Source: Actinoplanes siamensis (lineage in GTDB: Bacteria; Actinomycetota; Actinomycetes; Mycobacteriales; Micromonosporaceae). From it: DNA of 64,000 bases. Both the position numbers and the translations under genes were made by a program. The stretch lies in NCBI RefSeq assembly GCF_016862395.1, contig NZ_BOMW01000034.1, positions 1 through 64,000 on the forward strand. Reading direction: 5' to 3'. Position 1 is the first letter of the stretch. Each line of letters begins with the position of its first letter. Under the pieces are notes generated by a model. The model was not told the origin of the DNA. It was given only the letters and a program-made list of their open reading frames with translations, and did not search any database. Positions 48,540 to 56,848 of the stretch are shown here, piece after piece.

Positions 48540-48956
48540 GTCCTCCGCTACCTGACATCGGGTTCTGGGGCAGGCTGTGCAACGTCGTACCCGAGCCTCT
48601 TGGGGGCTCGGACCAGCCGCGGCTCCCCCTGTCCTCGAAGCGCTGAGGACATGAAGGAGTGGACGCTGCGCGCCAGCAAGCCAGTCTACGCGCACGTCTC
48701 GGGGACGCCAAACCGAGGTCACCGATACCCGGGGTCGGGCGTGTCACGCACCGCTCAGCCGGCTGCGGCGGTTGCGATCCGTCAAGCGCTACCGCTCAGC
48801 GGTTGCGGCCGTTGCTGCGGTTGCGGCCCCTCAGCGCTACCGCTCAGCGGTTGCGGCCGTTGCTGCGGTTGCGGCCGTTGCGGCGGTTGCGGCCCTCAGC
48901 GCTACCGCTCAGCGGACGCGGCCGTTGCGGCGGTTGCGGCCCCTCAGCGCTACCGC
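48540..48956. other. infA leader and repeat-bearing region
   Basis: This stretch upstream of infA has no gene. It contains the infA promoter (48683-48711), a leader of roughly 140 nt with a 7-bp hairpin (48591-48597 with 48605-48611), and a tandem repeat array further upstream. Confidence 0.6.
48683..48711 (-). promoter_or_regulatory. infA operon promoter
   Basis: TTGGCG (48706-48711) and TAGACT (48683-48688) are separated by 17 bases and point at infA. Both are close to the actinobacterial housekeeping consensus. The leader would be about 138 nt. Confidence 0.75.
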
Positions 48957-48970
48957 TCAGCGGATGCGGC
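48785..48970. repeat. Tandem repeat array downstream of the DUF1707 gene
   Basis: Units beginning AGCGCTACCGCTCAGCGG start at 48785, 48833, 48898 and 48946, giving lengths of 48, 65, 48 and a partial copy. The rest of each unit is built from GGTTGCGGCCGTTGCGG blocks. Each unit includes the near-palindrome CCGCTCAGCGG. The last copy overlaps the stop and final codons of the DUF1707 gene. Confidence 0.85.
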
Positions 48971-49397
48971 GATTGCGATCCGTCAGCGCTCCGACCGCCG
49001 TGATCACCACCGGGATCAGCACCCAGGCGGGCCAGAAATAATACGCGTGGCCCGAGGTGAACGACGTGATGGCCCAGATCAGCGTGCAGACCAGGAACGC
49101 CGTGAGCGCCGAGCCGAAGGTGTGCCGGCCGTGGTGCTGCTCCGGCTTCACCGGCATCGGCTGCCGGGGCGCCGGCGGCGGGGTATGCGGCTGCATCTGG
49201 GCGTGCTGCACCGGGACCGCGCCGGGCAGGTCGTCGAGGAGGCCGTCGAAGTCACCGTAGGTCCGGGCGGCGTAGGCCCGCTGGACGCGCTCGTCGTACT
49301 CGTTCAGATCCAGCCGGCCCTCGTCGAGCGCGGCCTTCAACTGATCCGCGACGCGCTGACGATCACTGTCGCCGGCCCGCATCCCCTCCCGTCCCAT
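48957..49397 (-). CDS. DUF1707 and two-helix membrane protein
   Basis: A 146-residue protein. Residues 5-60 are a DUF1707 domain (MRAGDSDRQRVADQLKAALDEGRLDLNEYDERV, then AARTYGDFDGLLDDLP). A Pro/Gln/His-rich linker and two hydrophobic helices (about 93-112 and 118-137) follow. Function is unknown; DUF1707 proteins often accompany membrane stress or cell-wall proteins. It is inserted between map and infA within the ribosomal cluster. A start at residue 6 (49382) is an alternative. Its 3' end is part of a tandem repeat array. Confidence 0.85.
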   Translation of the reverse strand: MGREGMRAGDSDRQRVADQLKAALDEGRLDLNEYDERVQRAYAARTYGDFDGLLDDLPGAVPVQHAQMQPHTPPPAPRQPMPVKPEQHHGRHTFGSALTAFLVCTLIWAITSFTSGHAYYFWPAWVLIPVVITAVGALTDRNRRIR

Positions 49398-49443
49398 GCG
49401 TCACAGCATGCCAGGCGGGCGCCGGGGGCGTAAGGCCGGTCGG

Positions 49444-50277
49444 TCAGGGCTGTCTGGCGGTCACCAGATCGCCGAGGCGGGCCTTTCCGCCGTCCAGGGC
49501 GGTCGTCACCCACACCCCGTCGTCCAGGAGCGCCATGGTGTGCTCCACGTGCGCGGCGCGGGACCCGTCCCGGGTCACCACGGTCCAGCCGTCGGAGAGC
49601 TCCAGGGTGCGCGGCGAGCCCATCGTGATCATCGGCTCGATGGCCAGCGCCATGCCCGGGATCAGCCGCGGGCCGCGGCCCGGCTTGCCGTGGTTGAGCA
49701 CGTGCGGCTCCTGATGCATCTCGGTGCCGATGCCGTGGCCGCCGTAGCCGTCGACGATGCCGTACCGGCCGGCTTTGCGGATCACCTTCTCGACGTTGAA
49801 CGAGATGTCGGTGAGCCGGCCGCGCCCGTTCGCCACGCCGCGGGCGGCCGCCGCGATCCCGGCCCACATCGCGTCCTCGGCGACCTCCGCCATCCGCAGC
49901 AGGGCCGGGTCGGTCTCGCCGACGCCGACCGTGATCGCCGAGTCGCCGTGCCAGCCGTCCAGGATCGCGCCGCAGTCCAGCGAGATCAGGTCGCCCTCGG
50001 CCAGGATCTGCCGGGCGCCGGGGATGCCGTGCACCACCTGCTCGTTGACCGAGGCGCAGATCGAGGCCGGGAAGCCGTGGTAGCCCTTGAACGACGGGAT
50101 CGCGCCGGCGTCGCGGATCACCTTCTCGGCGATCGCGTCCAGATCGGCTGTCGAGACGCCGGGCGCGACCGCGTCCCGCATCGCCTCCAGGGCGGCCCGC
50201 ACGACCAGGCCGGCCGCCCGCATCTTCTCGATCTGCTCCGGCGTCTTCAGCTGGATGTCCAGCTCCTGACGAGCCAT
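49444..50277 (-). CDS. map: Methionine aminopeptidase
   Basis: MetAP removes the initiator methionine from nascent proteins. The 277-residue type I enzyme has the five metal ligands in SLDCGAILDGWHGDSAI (two Asp), YGGHGIGTEMHQEPHVLN (His), LAIEPMITMG (Glu) and SRAAHVEHTMALL (Glu). It lacks an N-terminal zinc extension. The start at 50277 is 1 base from the adk stop, so the two are coupled. It lies in the conserved order secY-adk-map. Confidence 0.97.
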   Translation of the reverse strand: MARQELDIQLKTPEQIEKMRAAGLVVRAALEAMRDAVAPGVSTADLDAIAEKVIRDAGAIPSFKGYHGFPASICASVNEQVVHGIPGARQILAEGDLISLDCGAILDGWHGDSAITVGVGETDPALLRMAEVAEDAMWAGIAAAARGVANGRGRLTDISFNVEKVIRKAGRYGIVDGYGGHGIGTEMHQEPHVLNHGKPGRGPRLIPGMALAIEPMITMGSPRTLELSDGWTVVTRDGSRAAHVEHTMALLDDGVWVTTALDGGKARLGDLVTARQP

Positions 50278-50278
50278 C

Positions 50279-50932
50279 TCAGCCCCCGTACGACCGCAGG
50301 GCGTCGATCGCGCGCACCGTGACGTCCTCGACCGGCCCGGTCGCGTCGATACCCACCAGCTTGCCCTGCGCACCGTAGTAGTCGACCAGCGGCGCGGTCT
50401 TGTCCGCGTACTCCACCAGGCGGTTGGCGATCGTCTCGGCCTTGTCGTCGTCCCGCTGGAACAGCTCCGACCCGCAGCGGTCGCAGATGTTCTCCTTGCT
50501 CGTCGGGTCGAACTCGACGTGCCAGATCTTGCCGCAGCCACGGCAGGTCCGGCGGCCGGAGAGCCGCCGGATCACCTCGTCGTCGTCGACCACCAGCTCC
50601 ATCACCAGATCCAGCGCGGTGCCGAGGTCGGCGAGCAGCTTGTCCAGCGCGGACGCCTGCGGCACCGTGCGCGGGAACCCGTCCAGCAGGAACCCGTCGC
50701 CGGCGTCCGCCTCGGCGAGCCGGTCGCGGACCATGTTGATGGTGACCTCGTCCGGCACCAGCTGCCCGGCGTCCATGTACCGCTTGGCCTCGACCCCGAG
50801 CGGGGTCCCCTGCGACACGTTGGCCCGGAAGATGTCCCCGGTCGAGATCTTGGGCACGGCGAGATGGGCGGCGATGAACTCAGCCTGGGTCCCCTTGCCG
50901 GCCCCCGGAGGGCCCACCAGTACCAGCCGCAC
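50279..50932 (-). CDS. adk: Adenylate kinase, zinc-LID form
   Basis: Adk balances AMP, ADP and ATP. The 217-residue long-form enzyme has the P-loop GPPGAGKGTQ (7-16), STGDIFRANV, LLDGFPRT and a LID domain with four Cys (RRTCRGCGKIWH and ICDRCGSELFQR) that should bind zinc, unlike the E. coli protein. The GTG at 50932 gives VRLVLVGPPG. It is 71 bases downstream of secY. Confidence 0.97.
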   Translation of the reverse strand: MRLVLVGPPGAGKGTQAEFIAAHLAVPKISTGDIFRANVSQGTPLGVEAKRYMDAGQLVPDEVTINMVRDRLAEADAGDGFLLDGFPRTVPQASALDKLLADLGTALDLVMELVVDDDEVIRRLSGRRTCRGCGKIWHVEFDPTSKENICDRCGSELFQRDDDKAETIANRLVEYADKTAPLVDYYGAQGKLVGIDATGPVEDVTVRAIDALRSYGG

Positions 50933-51003
50933 CTACATCGCCTCGCTTCGGTCGCAAGAACCCACGCCAACCGCCGCCAGAGCCCTCCGGCTCGGCGTAC
51001 CCA

Positions 51004-52344
51004 CTACCGGAGGAACCCTTCGTAGTTCCGCTGCATGAGCTGGCTCTCGATCTGCTTCACCGTCTCCAGACCCACACCCACCATGATCAGCACCGCGGTG
51101 CCGCCGAACGGGAAGTTCTGGTACTGCTGCTGGTCCAGCCAGATGAAGAAGAAGTTCGGCAGCACCGAGATCAGACCCAGGTAGAGAGCGCCCGGGAGAG
51201 TGATCCGGCTGAGGATGAAGTCCAGGTAGTCGGCGGTCGGCTTGCCCGGGCGGATACCCGGCACGAACCCACCGTACTTCTTCATGTTCTCCGCGACCTC
51301 AGTCGGGTTGAACGTGATCGACACGTAGAAGTACGTGAAGAAGATGATCAGCAGGAAGTACACGGTGATGTAGAGCCAGCTGGTCGGCGTGGCGAGCCAG
51401 TTCTGGATCCAGATCTGGTAGCCCGCCAGGTTGTTCTTGTCGAAGAACTGCAGGTACAGCTGGGGCAGGTAGAGCAGCGACGAGGCGAAGATGACCGGGA
51501 CGACACCCGCCTGGTTCACCTTCAGCGGGATGTAGGTCGAGGTGCCGCCGTACATCCGCCGGCCGATCATGCGCTTCGCGTACTGCACCGGGATGCGCCG
51601 CTGGGCCTGCTCGATGAAGACCACCAGCGCGATGATCACCAGGACCAGCGCGATCACCAGGAGGAACTTGCCGGTGCCGGCGGACTGCTTGATCGTCCAG
51701 CCCTCGCCGGGGAGGCGGGCCGCGATCGAGGTGAATATCAGGACGGACATGCCGTTGCCGACGCCGCGGTCGGTGACCAGCTCGCCCAGCCACATGACCA
51801 CGCCGGTGCCGGCGGTCATCGTCATCACCAGGACCGTCAGGGTCAGCCACATCGGGATGCCGGTGCCCTCGGGGATGATCTGGTAGGACGGGTTGTCCTG
51901 GTCGCAGAGACCGCCGAAGAGCTGGCCGGTGCGGGCGAGGGCGACGAACGCCGAGGACTGCAGGATCGCCAGGCCCAGCGTCAGGTACCGGGTGTACTGA
52001 GTGATCTTCGCCTGGCCGGACTGACCCTCCTTGCGGAGCTGCTCCAGCCGCGGGATGACCACGGTGAGCAGCTGCAGGATGATCGACGCGGTGATGTACG
52101 GCATGATGCCGAGCGCGAAGACGGAGAGCTGGAGCAGAGCGCCGCCGGAGAACAGGTTCAGCAGGTTCAGAACCTGGTTGCCCGACTGCTCGGTCAGCTT
52201 GAGGCAAGCCTGCACGTTGGTGTACGACACGCCGGGGCTGGGCAAGGTGGCACCGAGCCGGTAGAGCGCGATGATCGCCACCGTAAAGAGCAATTTCTTG
52301 CGCAGGTCAGGCGTCCGCAACGCACTCGAAAAGGCGGAGAGCAA
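51004..52344 (-). CDS. secY: Preprotein translocase subunit SecY
   Basis: SecY forms the protein-conducting channel in the membrane. The 446-residue protein has ten predicted helices, including FALGIMPYITASIILQLL (helix 2), and the cytoplasmic loops QAQRRIPVQYAKR and YGGFVPGIRPGKPTADYL. The start is an unusual TTG at 52344, but AGGAGG lies 6 nt upstream, which decides it, and the N-terminus (MLSAFSSALRTPDLRKKLLF) matches actinobacterial homologues. It has its own promoter region after the spc operon hairpin. Confidence 0.98.
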   Translation of the reverse strand: MLSAFSSALRTPDLRKKLLFTVAIIALYRLGATLPSPGVSYTNVQACLKLTEQSGNQVLNLLNLFSGGALLQLSVFALGIMPYITASIILQLLTVVIPRLEQLRKEGQSGQAKITQYTRYLTLGLAILQSSAFVALARTGQLFGGLCDQDNPSYQIIPEGTGIPMWLTLTVLVMTMTAGTGVVMWLGELVTDRGVGNGMSVLIFTSIAARLPGEGWTIKQSAGTGKFLLVIALVLVIIALVVFIEQAQRRIPVQYAKRMIGRRMYGGTSTYIPLKVNQAGVVPVIFASSLLYLPQLYLQFFDKNNLAGYQIWIQNWLATPTSWLYITVYFLLIIFFTYFYVSITFNPTEVAENMKKYGGFVPGIRPGKPTADYLDFILSRITLPGALYLGLISVLPNFFFIWLDQQQYQNFPFGGTAVLIMVGVGLETVKQIESQLMQRNYEGFLR

Positions 52345-52434
52345 CTTCTTCCTCCTGCGCGAGGTAACCGCCGGGATCGGCGGTATGGGGGGAAGGCATC
52401 GGCCCGGATGACCGATATCCCTAGCTGGGAACGG

Positions 52435-52464
52435 ACTCTAACAGTCTTGGCCCGCCGTGGTCAG
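52435..52464 (-). promoter_or_regulatory. Candidate secY-adk-map promoter
   Basis: CTGACC (52459-52464) and TAGAGT (52435-52440) are 18 bases apart, about 90 bases upstream of secY. Five of six -35 positions match TTGACC. Confidence 0.5.
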
Positions 52465-52530
52465 CCACGGTAGCCGTCAGTACGGCAATGCGTCACAACT
52501 CTTCACAAAAGTGCTGGTCAGACGCCACAA

Positions 52531-52569
52531 GGGGATGCTCGCCGAACACGCGTCCGGACGAGCATCCCC
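52531..52569 (-). terminator. Hairpin at the end of the S10-spc operon
   Basis: GGGGATGCTCG and CGAGCATCCCC form a perfect 11-bp stem with a 17-base loop, 7 bases after the rplO stop. On the minus strand it is followed by TTGTGG, a weak T-rich tail. It divides spc from the secY unit. Confidence 0.75.
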
Positions 52570-52576
52570 GCAAGCC

Positions 52577-53026
52577 TCACAGCTCGGTGGTGGAACCACC
52601 AGCAGCCGCGATCTTCTCCTTGGCCGACTCGCTGAACGCGTGCGCCGAGATGGTCAGCGACACGCCGCCCAGCTCGCCCGAGCCCAGCACCTTGACCGGC
52701 TGGCCCTTGCGGACCGCGCCGGCCTGGACGAGCTCGGCCGGACCGACCTGCCCGCCGTTCGGGAACAGCTCGGCCAGCCGGTCCAGGTTCACGACCTGGA
52801 AGACGACCTTGTTGCGCGGGCGGTTCCGCAGGCCCTTCAGCTTCGGCAGACGCATGTGGATGGGCATCTGCCCACCCTCGAACGACGCCGGGGTGTTCTT
52901 GCGAGCACCGGTGCCCTTGGTACCACGGCCGGCGGTCTTGCCCTTGGAGCCCTCACCACGACCCACGCGGGTCTTCTTGGTCTTGGCTCCGGGCGCCGGG
53001 CGCAGGTCATGAATCTTGATCGCCAT
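52577..53026 (-). CDS. rplO: 50S ribosomal protein L15
   Basis: L15 is a late-assembly protein of the large subunit. The 149 residues have KIHDLRPAPGAKTKKTRVGRGEGSKGKTAGRGTKG, the glycine- and lysine-rich extension that penetrates 23S rRNA, and GGQMPIHMRLPKLKGLRN. The C-terminus carries the globular domain. Overlaps rpmD by 1 nt. Confidence 0.98.
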   Translation of the reverse strand: MAIKIHDLRPAPGAKTKKTRVGRGEGSKGKTAGRGTKGTGARKNTPASFEGGQMPIHMRLPKLKGLRNRPRNKVVFQVVNLDRLAELFPNGGQVGPAELVQAGAVRKGQPVKVLGSGELGGVSLTISAHAFSESAKEKIAAAGGSTTEL

Positions 53027-53208
53027 TACTCGACCTCCTCGACAGTGACGAGGTGGTTCACGGCGAAGATCATGCCCCGGATCTCGGGACGGTCCTCCTT
53101 GACCACCACATCGTTGATCCGCTTCAGCCCGAGCGACCGCAGGGAGTCCCGCTGGTTCTGCTTACGGCCGATCTCGGACCGGATCTGGGTGACCTTCAAG
53201 CGAGCCAT
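53026..53208 (-). CDS. rpmD: 50S ribosomal protein L30
   Basis: A 60-residue protein, the normal bacterial length, with LKVTQIRSEIGRKQNQRDSLRSLGL and the conserved RINDVVVKEDRPEIRGMI. It binds 23S rRNA near the stalk base. It overlaps rpsE and rplO by 1 nt each, so the three are translationally coupled. Confidence 0.97.
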   Translation of the reverse strand: MARLKVTQIRSEIGRKQNQRDSLRSLGLKRINDVVVKEDRPEIRGMIFAVNHLVTVEEVE

Positions 53209-53831
53209 CAGTGCACCGCCGCTTCCGCACGCGCGGACAGCATGGCCGCCGGCGCGACGTCCTCAACCGGCAGGCTGCGGCGCGCCGCGACCTTCTCCGG
53301 GGACTCGAGGCCCTTCAGCGCGGCCACCGTGGCGTGCACGATGTTGATCGGGTTCGAGGAGCCGAGGCTCTTCGAGAGGATGTCGTGGATGCCCGCGCAC
53401 TCCAGCACGGCGCGCACCGGGCCACCGGCGATGACACCGGTACCAGCGGACGCCGGCTTGAGCAGGACGACGCCCGCGGCAGCCTCACCGGTGATCGGGT
53501 GGGGAATGGTAGCCCCGATCCGCGGCACCTTGAAGAAGTGCTTCTTGGCCTCCTCGACGCCCTTGGCGATGGCCGCGGGCACCTCCTTGGCCTTTCCGTA
53601 ACCGACACCGACGGTGCCGTCACCGTCGCCGACGATCACCAGGGCGGTGAAGCTGAAGCGACGACCACCCTTGACGACCTTGGCGACCCGGTTGATCGCG
53701 ACGACCCGCTCCAGGTGCGGGGTCTTCTCGACGGGCGCGTTGCCGCGGCCGCCCTCGCGACGGTTGTCCCGGCGGCCGCCACCCTCGGTGTTACCGCCGG
53801 ACCCGCCGCCACGGCGCTGCTGACCAGGCAT
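53208..53831 (-). CDS. rpsE: 30S ribosomal protein S5
   Basis: S5 lies at the mRNA entrance and affects decoding fidelity. The 207-residue protein begins with a Gly/Arg-rich extension of about 40 residues (repeated GGGSGG and RREGG-like patches). Then follow LERVVAINRVAKVVKGGRRFSFTALVIVGDGDG and VGYGKAKEVPAAIAKG, the double-stranded RNA-binding and C-terminal domains. The extension is typical of actinobacteria. It is 13 bases after rplR. Confidence 0.98.
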   Translation of the reverse strand: MPGQQRRGGGSGGNTEGGGRRDNRREGGRGNAPVEKTPHLERVVAINRVAKVVKGGRRFSFTALVIVGDGDGTVGVGYGKAKEVPAAIAKGVEEAKKHFFKVPRIGATIPHPITGEAAAGVVLLKPASAGTGVIAGGPVRAVLECAGIHDILSKSLGSSNPINIVHATVAALKGLESPEKVAARRSLPVEDVAPAAMLSARAEAAVH

Positions 53832-53844
53832 TGGTCAATTCCTC

Positions 53845-54240
53845 CTAGAACTCGAGTCCGGCTTCGCGAGCGGCGTCGGCAAGCGCGGCGATCCGCCCCG
53901 CGTACTTGTTGCCACCGCGGTCGAAGACGACCTTGGAAATACCCGCGGCCTTGGCGCGCTCCGCGAGGAGCGCACCGACCTTGCCGGCCTGCGAGCTCTT
54001 GTCGCCCTCGGTGCCCCGGATCGTGGTGTCCAGGGACGAGGCCGAAGCCAGCGTGTGGCCCTTGAGGTCGTCGATGATCTGCGCGGTGATGTGCCGCGTG
54101 GACCGGGTGACGACCAGGCGGGGACGCTCGGCCGAACCGCGCACGTTCTTGCGGACCCGGAAGTGCCGACGCGCCTTGCCAACGGCACGCCGGGAGGCGA
54201 CACCGCCGCCATTGCGGCGCTTGAGCAGCGTGGCGGTCAC
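53845..54240 (-). CDS. rplR: 50S ribosomal protein L18
   Basis: L18 binds 5S rRNA. The 131 residues include RRAVGKARRHFRVRKNVRGSAERPRLVVTRSTRHITAQIIDD and VFDRGGNKYAGRIAALADAAREAGLEF. Sequence and length are typical. The start overlaps the rplF stop by 4 nt (ATGA). Confidence 0.98.
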   Translation of the reverse strand: MTATLLKRRNGGGVASRRAVGKARRHFRVRKNVRGSAERPRLVVTRSTRHITAQIIDDLKGHTLASASSLDTTIRGTEGDKSSQAGKVGALLAERAKAAGISKVVFDRGGNKYAGRIAALADAAREAGLEF

Positions 54241-54776
54241 TTCTTACCTGCCTTTCCAGCCTTGCGGCGGATGACCTCACCCTGGTACTTGACACCCTTG
54301 CCCTTGTAGGGCTCCGGCGGGCGGATCTTCCGGATGTTGGCGGCGACCTCGCCGACCAGCTGCTTGTCGATGCCCGCCACGGTGAACTGGGTGGGCTTCT
54401 CGACGGTGAAGGTGATGCCGGCCGGCGGCACGATGTTCACCGGGTGCGAGAAGCCCAGAGCGAACTCCAGGTCCTTGCCCTTGGCGGTGACACGGTAACC
54501 GGTGCCGTTGATCTCGAGGGTCTTCTTGTAGCCCTCGGTCACGCCGACGATCATGTTGGCGACCAGGGTGCGCGAGAGACCGTGCAACTCCTTGGCCTTG
54601 CGCTCGTCGTTGGGGCGGTTGACGACCAGCTCGCCGCCCTCCTGCGCCACCGTGATCGGTTCGGCCACGGTGTGCGAGAGCTCGCCCTTGGGGCCCTTGA
54701 CCTTGACGGTCTGCCCCGTGATGGTGACGTCGACGCCGGCCGGGACCGGGATCGACTTACGTCCGATTCGCGACAT
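54237..54776 (-). CDS. rplF: 50S ribosomal protein L6
   Basis: L6 lies near the GTPase centre. The 179 residues contain two repeated alpha/beta domains. The N-terminal MSRIGRKSIPVPAGV, and in the second domain VPPAGITFTVEKPTQFTVAGIDKQLVGEVAANIRKIRPPEPYKGKGV, are typical. It follows rpsH by 14 bases. Confidence 0.98.
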   Translation of the reverse strand: MSRIGRKSIPVPAGVDVTITGQTVKVKGPKGELSHTVAEPITVAQEGGELVVNRPNDERKAKELHGLSRTLVANMIVGVTEGYKKTLEINGTGYRVTAKGKDLEFALGFSHPVNIVPPAGITFTVEKPTQFTVAGIDKQLVGEVAANIRKIRPPEPYKGKGVKYQGEVIRRKAGKAGKK

Positions 54777-54790
54777 GTCAAAGTCTCCAG

Positions 54791-55198
54791 TTACCAGACG
54801 AAGGCGAGGACTTCCCCGCCAACGCTCCGCTTGCGGGCCTGCTTGTCGGTCAGCAGTCCCTGGGACGTCGAAATGATCGCGACACCGAGGCCACCGAGCA
54901 CGCGGGGCAGCTCGTCGGACTTGGCGTACACCCGCAGGCCCGGCTTCGAGACGCGCTTGATGCCGGCGAGGCTGCGCTCGCGGTTCTGGCCGTACTTGAG
55001 CTCAACGACCAGACGCTTGCCGACCGCGCCCTCCTCGGGCTCCTCAGACGTCCACGACGCGATGTAACCCTCGGCCTTGAGGACCTCGGCGATGTTCGCC
55101 TTGATCTTCGAGTACGGCATGGTCACCTTGTCGTGGTACGCCTGGTTGGCGTTGCGCAGACGCGTCAGCATGTCTGCGATCGGGTCCGTCATCGTCAT
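54791..55198 (-). CDS. rpsH: 30S ribosomal protein S8
   Basis: S8 binds the central domain of 16S rRNA and is a regulator of the spc operon in E. coli. The 135 residues start MTMTDPIADMLTRLRNANQA and end LPRVLGGLGVAIISTSQGLLTDKQARKRSVGGEVLAFVW, standard landmarks. The 121-base gap upstream to rpsN has short hairpins but nothing decisive. Confidence 0.98.
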   Translation of the reverse strand: MTMTDPIADMLTRLRNANQAYHDKVTMPYSKIKANIAEVLKAEGYIASWTSEEPEEGAVGKRLVVELKYGQNRERSLAGIKRVSKPGLRVYAKSDELPRVLGGLGVAIISTSQGLLTDKQARKRSVGGEVLAFVW

Positions 55199-55319
55199 GG
55201 GTATTCGTCAACCTTTCTCGCCGGGGTTCCCGGTAAGGCACCAGGCCTACGGCGAAGCGGTATTTCAGGTTCCGCCCGGAGTTCCGCTGTGCAGCGGCGG
55301 GCAGGTGGTAGGACGGGGT

Positions 55320-55505
55320 TTACCAGGAGGCCTTGGACACGCCGGGCAGCTCACCACGGTGAGCCATGTCCCGCAGGCAAACCCGGCAGAGGCCGAACTT
55401 GCGGTAGACCGAGTGCGGACGGCCGCACTTCTGGCAGCGGGTGTAGGCGCGCACCGCGAACTTCGGCTTCGCGGCAGCCTTCAGGATCAGCGCCTTCTTA
55501 GCCAT
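55320..55505 (-). CDS. rpsN: 30S ribosomal protein S14, zinc type
   Basis: The 61-residue short form of S14, with a zinc ribbon made by CQKC and CRVC (RCQKCGRPHSVYRKFGLCRVCLRDMAHRG). The long zinc-free paralogue often present in actinobacteria under zinc control would be elsewhere. It follows rplE by 2 bases. Confidence 0.97.
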   Translation of the reverse strand: MAKKALILKAAAKPKFAVRAYTRCQKCGRPHSVYRKFGLCRVCLRDMAHRGELPGVSKASW

Positions 55506-55507
55506 GC

Positions 55508-56071
55508 TCAGTTCTCCTTGAACGGGAAGCCCAGGAGCTTCAGCAGCGCCCGGCCCTCGTCGTCGGTCGTGGCGGTGGTGACCACCGTGATGTCCATGCC
55601 CCGCGTCCGGTCGATCTTGTCCTGATCGATCTCGTGGAACACCGACTGCTCGGTCAGACCGAAGGTGTAGTTGCCGTGGCCGTCCAGCTTGCGGCCGTCG
55701 AGCCCGCGGAAGTCACGGATACGCGGCAGCGCGATGGACAGCAGCCGGTCCAGGAACTCCCACATCCGGTCGCCCCGCAGGGTGACCTTCGCGCCGATCG
55801 GCATGCCCTCACGGAGCTTGAACTGCGCGATGGACTTGGTCGCCCGGCGCACCAGCGGCTTCTGGCCGGTGATGGTGGTCAGGTCGCGGACCGCGCCGTC
55901 GATCAGCTTGGCGTCGCGGGCAGCCTCGCCGACACCCATGTTCACGACGACCTTGACCAGGCCGGGGATCTGCATGGGGTTGGCGTACTTGTACTGCTCC
56001 TGCAGCGCCTGCACGACCTCGGAGCGGTACTTCCCCTGGAGACGGGGCAGCGTCTTGGTCTCGGCAGTCAT
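55508..56071 (-). CDS. rplE: 50S ribosomal protein L5
   Basis: L5 binds 5S rRNA and the P-site tRNA region. The 187 residues include ANPMQIPGLVKVVVNMGVGEAARDAKLID, RRATKSIAQFKLREGMPIGAKVTLRG and RTRGMDITVVTTATTDDEGRALLKLLGFPF. The start overlaps the rplX stop by 1 nt. Confidence 0.98.
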   Translation of the reverse strand: MTAETKTLPRLQGKYRSEVVQALQEQYKYANPMQIPGLVKVVVNMGVGEAARDAKLIDGAVRDLTTITGQKPLVRRATKSIAQFKLREGMPIGAKVTLRGDRMWEFLDRLLSIALPRIRDFRGLDGRKLDGHGNYTFGLTEQSVFHEIDQDKIDRTRGMDITVVTTATTDDEGRALLKLLGFPFKEN

Positions 56072-56385
56072 CAGAGTTCCTTACCGGTCGTACGCGCGAT
56101 CCGGACCTTGGTGCCGTTGTCGTCGATCCGGTACCCGATGCGGGTCGGCTTGCCCTGGTCGTCCAGCACCTGCACGTTGGAGATGTGGATCGGGGCTTCC
56201 TGGGTGACGATGCCGCCGGTCTTCGAGCCACGCTGGGTGGTGCGGATTCGTTCGTGCTTCTTGACTCGGTTGACGCCCTCGACCAGGACCTTGTCCTGCC
56301 GCGGGAAGGCCGCGATGACCTTACCCTTGGCACCCTTGTCCTTGCCGGCGATGACGACGACCGTGTCGCCCTTCTTGATCTTCAC
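56071..56385 (-). CDS. rplX: 50S ribosomal protein L24
   Basis: A KOW-fold initiator of large-subunit assembly. The 104 residues begin MKIKKGDTVVVIAGKDKGAKGKVIAAFPRQDKVLVEGVN and include GGIVTQEAPIHISNV. Start is 2 bases after the rplN stop. Confidence 0.98.
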   Translation of the reverse strand: MKIKKGDTVVVIAGKDKGAKGKVIAAFPRQDKVLVEGVNRVKKHERIRTTQRGSKTGGIVTQEAPIHISNVQVLDDQGKPTRIGYRIDDNGTKVRIARTTGKEL

Positions 56386-56387
56386 GG

Positions 56388-56756
56388 TCAGAGCACCTCC
56401 GGCGCCAGGCTGATGATCTTCATGAACCGCTTGTCGCGCAGCTCGCGCCCGACCGGGCCGAAGATGCGGGTACCGCGGGGGTCCCCGCCGTCCTTGATGA
56501 TGACGGCGGCGTTCTCGTCGAAGCGGATGTACGAGCCGTCGGGACGGCGCCGCTCCTTGCTGGTGCGGACGACGACCGCCTTGACGACGTCACCCTTCTT
56601 CACACCGGCACCCGGAATGGCGTCCTTGACCGTGGCCACGATGACGTCGCCGATGCTCGCGTAACGGCGACCGGAGCCACCGAGTACGCGGATGCACAGG
56701 ATCTCCCGGGCACCCGTGTTGTCGGCGACGCGCAGTCGCGACTCCTGCTGGATCAC
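56388..56756 (-). CDS. rplN: 50S ribosomal protein L14
   Basis: L14 contacts the small subunit at bridge B8. The 122 residues begin MIQQESRLRVADNTGAREILCIRVLGG and include GVKKGDVVKAVVVRTSKERRRPDGSYIRFDENAAVII and RGTRIFGPVGRELR. Length is standard. A strong hairpin lies between it and rpsQ. Confidence 0.98.
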   Translation of the reverse strand: MIQQESRLRVADNTGAREILCIRVLGGSGRRYASIGDVIVATVKDAIPGAGVKKGDVVKAVVVRTSKERRRPDGSYIRFDENAAVIIKDGGDPRGTRIFGPVGRELRDKRFMKIISLAPEVL

Positions 56757-56817
56757 GTCTGTCTCCTATGTCTGCCAGTTCTCCGGTGACCCACCGAAGC
56801 TTGGCGGAACGATGGTC

Positions 56818-56845
56818 CGCTGGGCCGGCCGCAGCCGGCCCAGCG
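56818..56845 (-). other. Strong hairpin between rpsQ and rplN
   Basis: CGCTGGGCCGGC and GCCGGCCCAGCG form a perfect 12-bp stem with a 4-base loop (CGCA), 3 bases after the rpsQ stop. No T tract follows, and rplN and the spc genes continue 60 bases downstream. Confidence 0.8.
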
Positions 56846-56848
56846 TAC

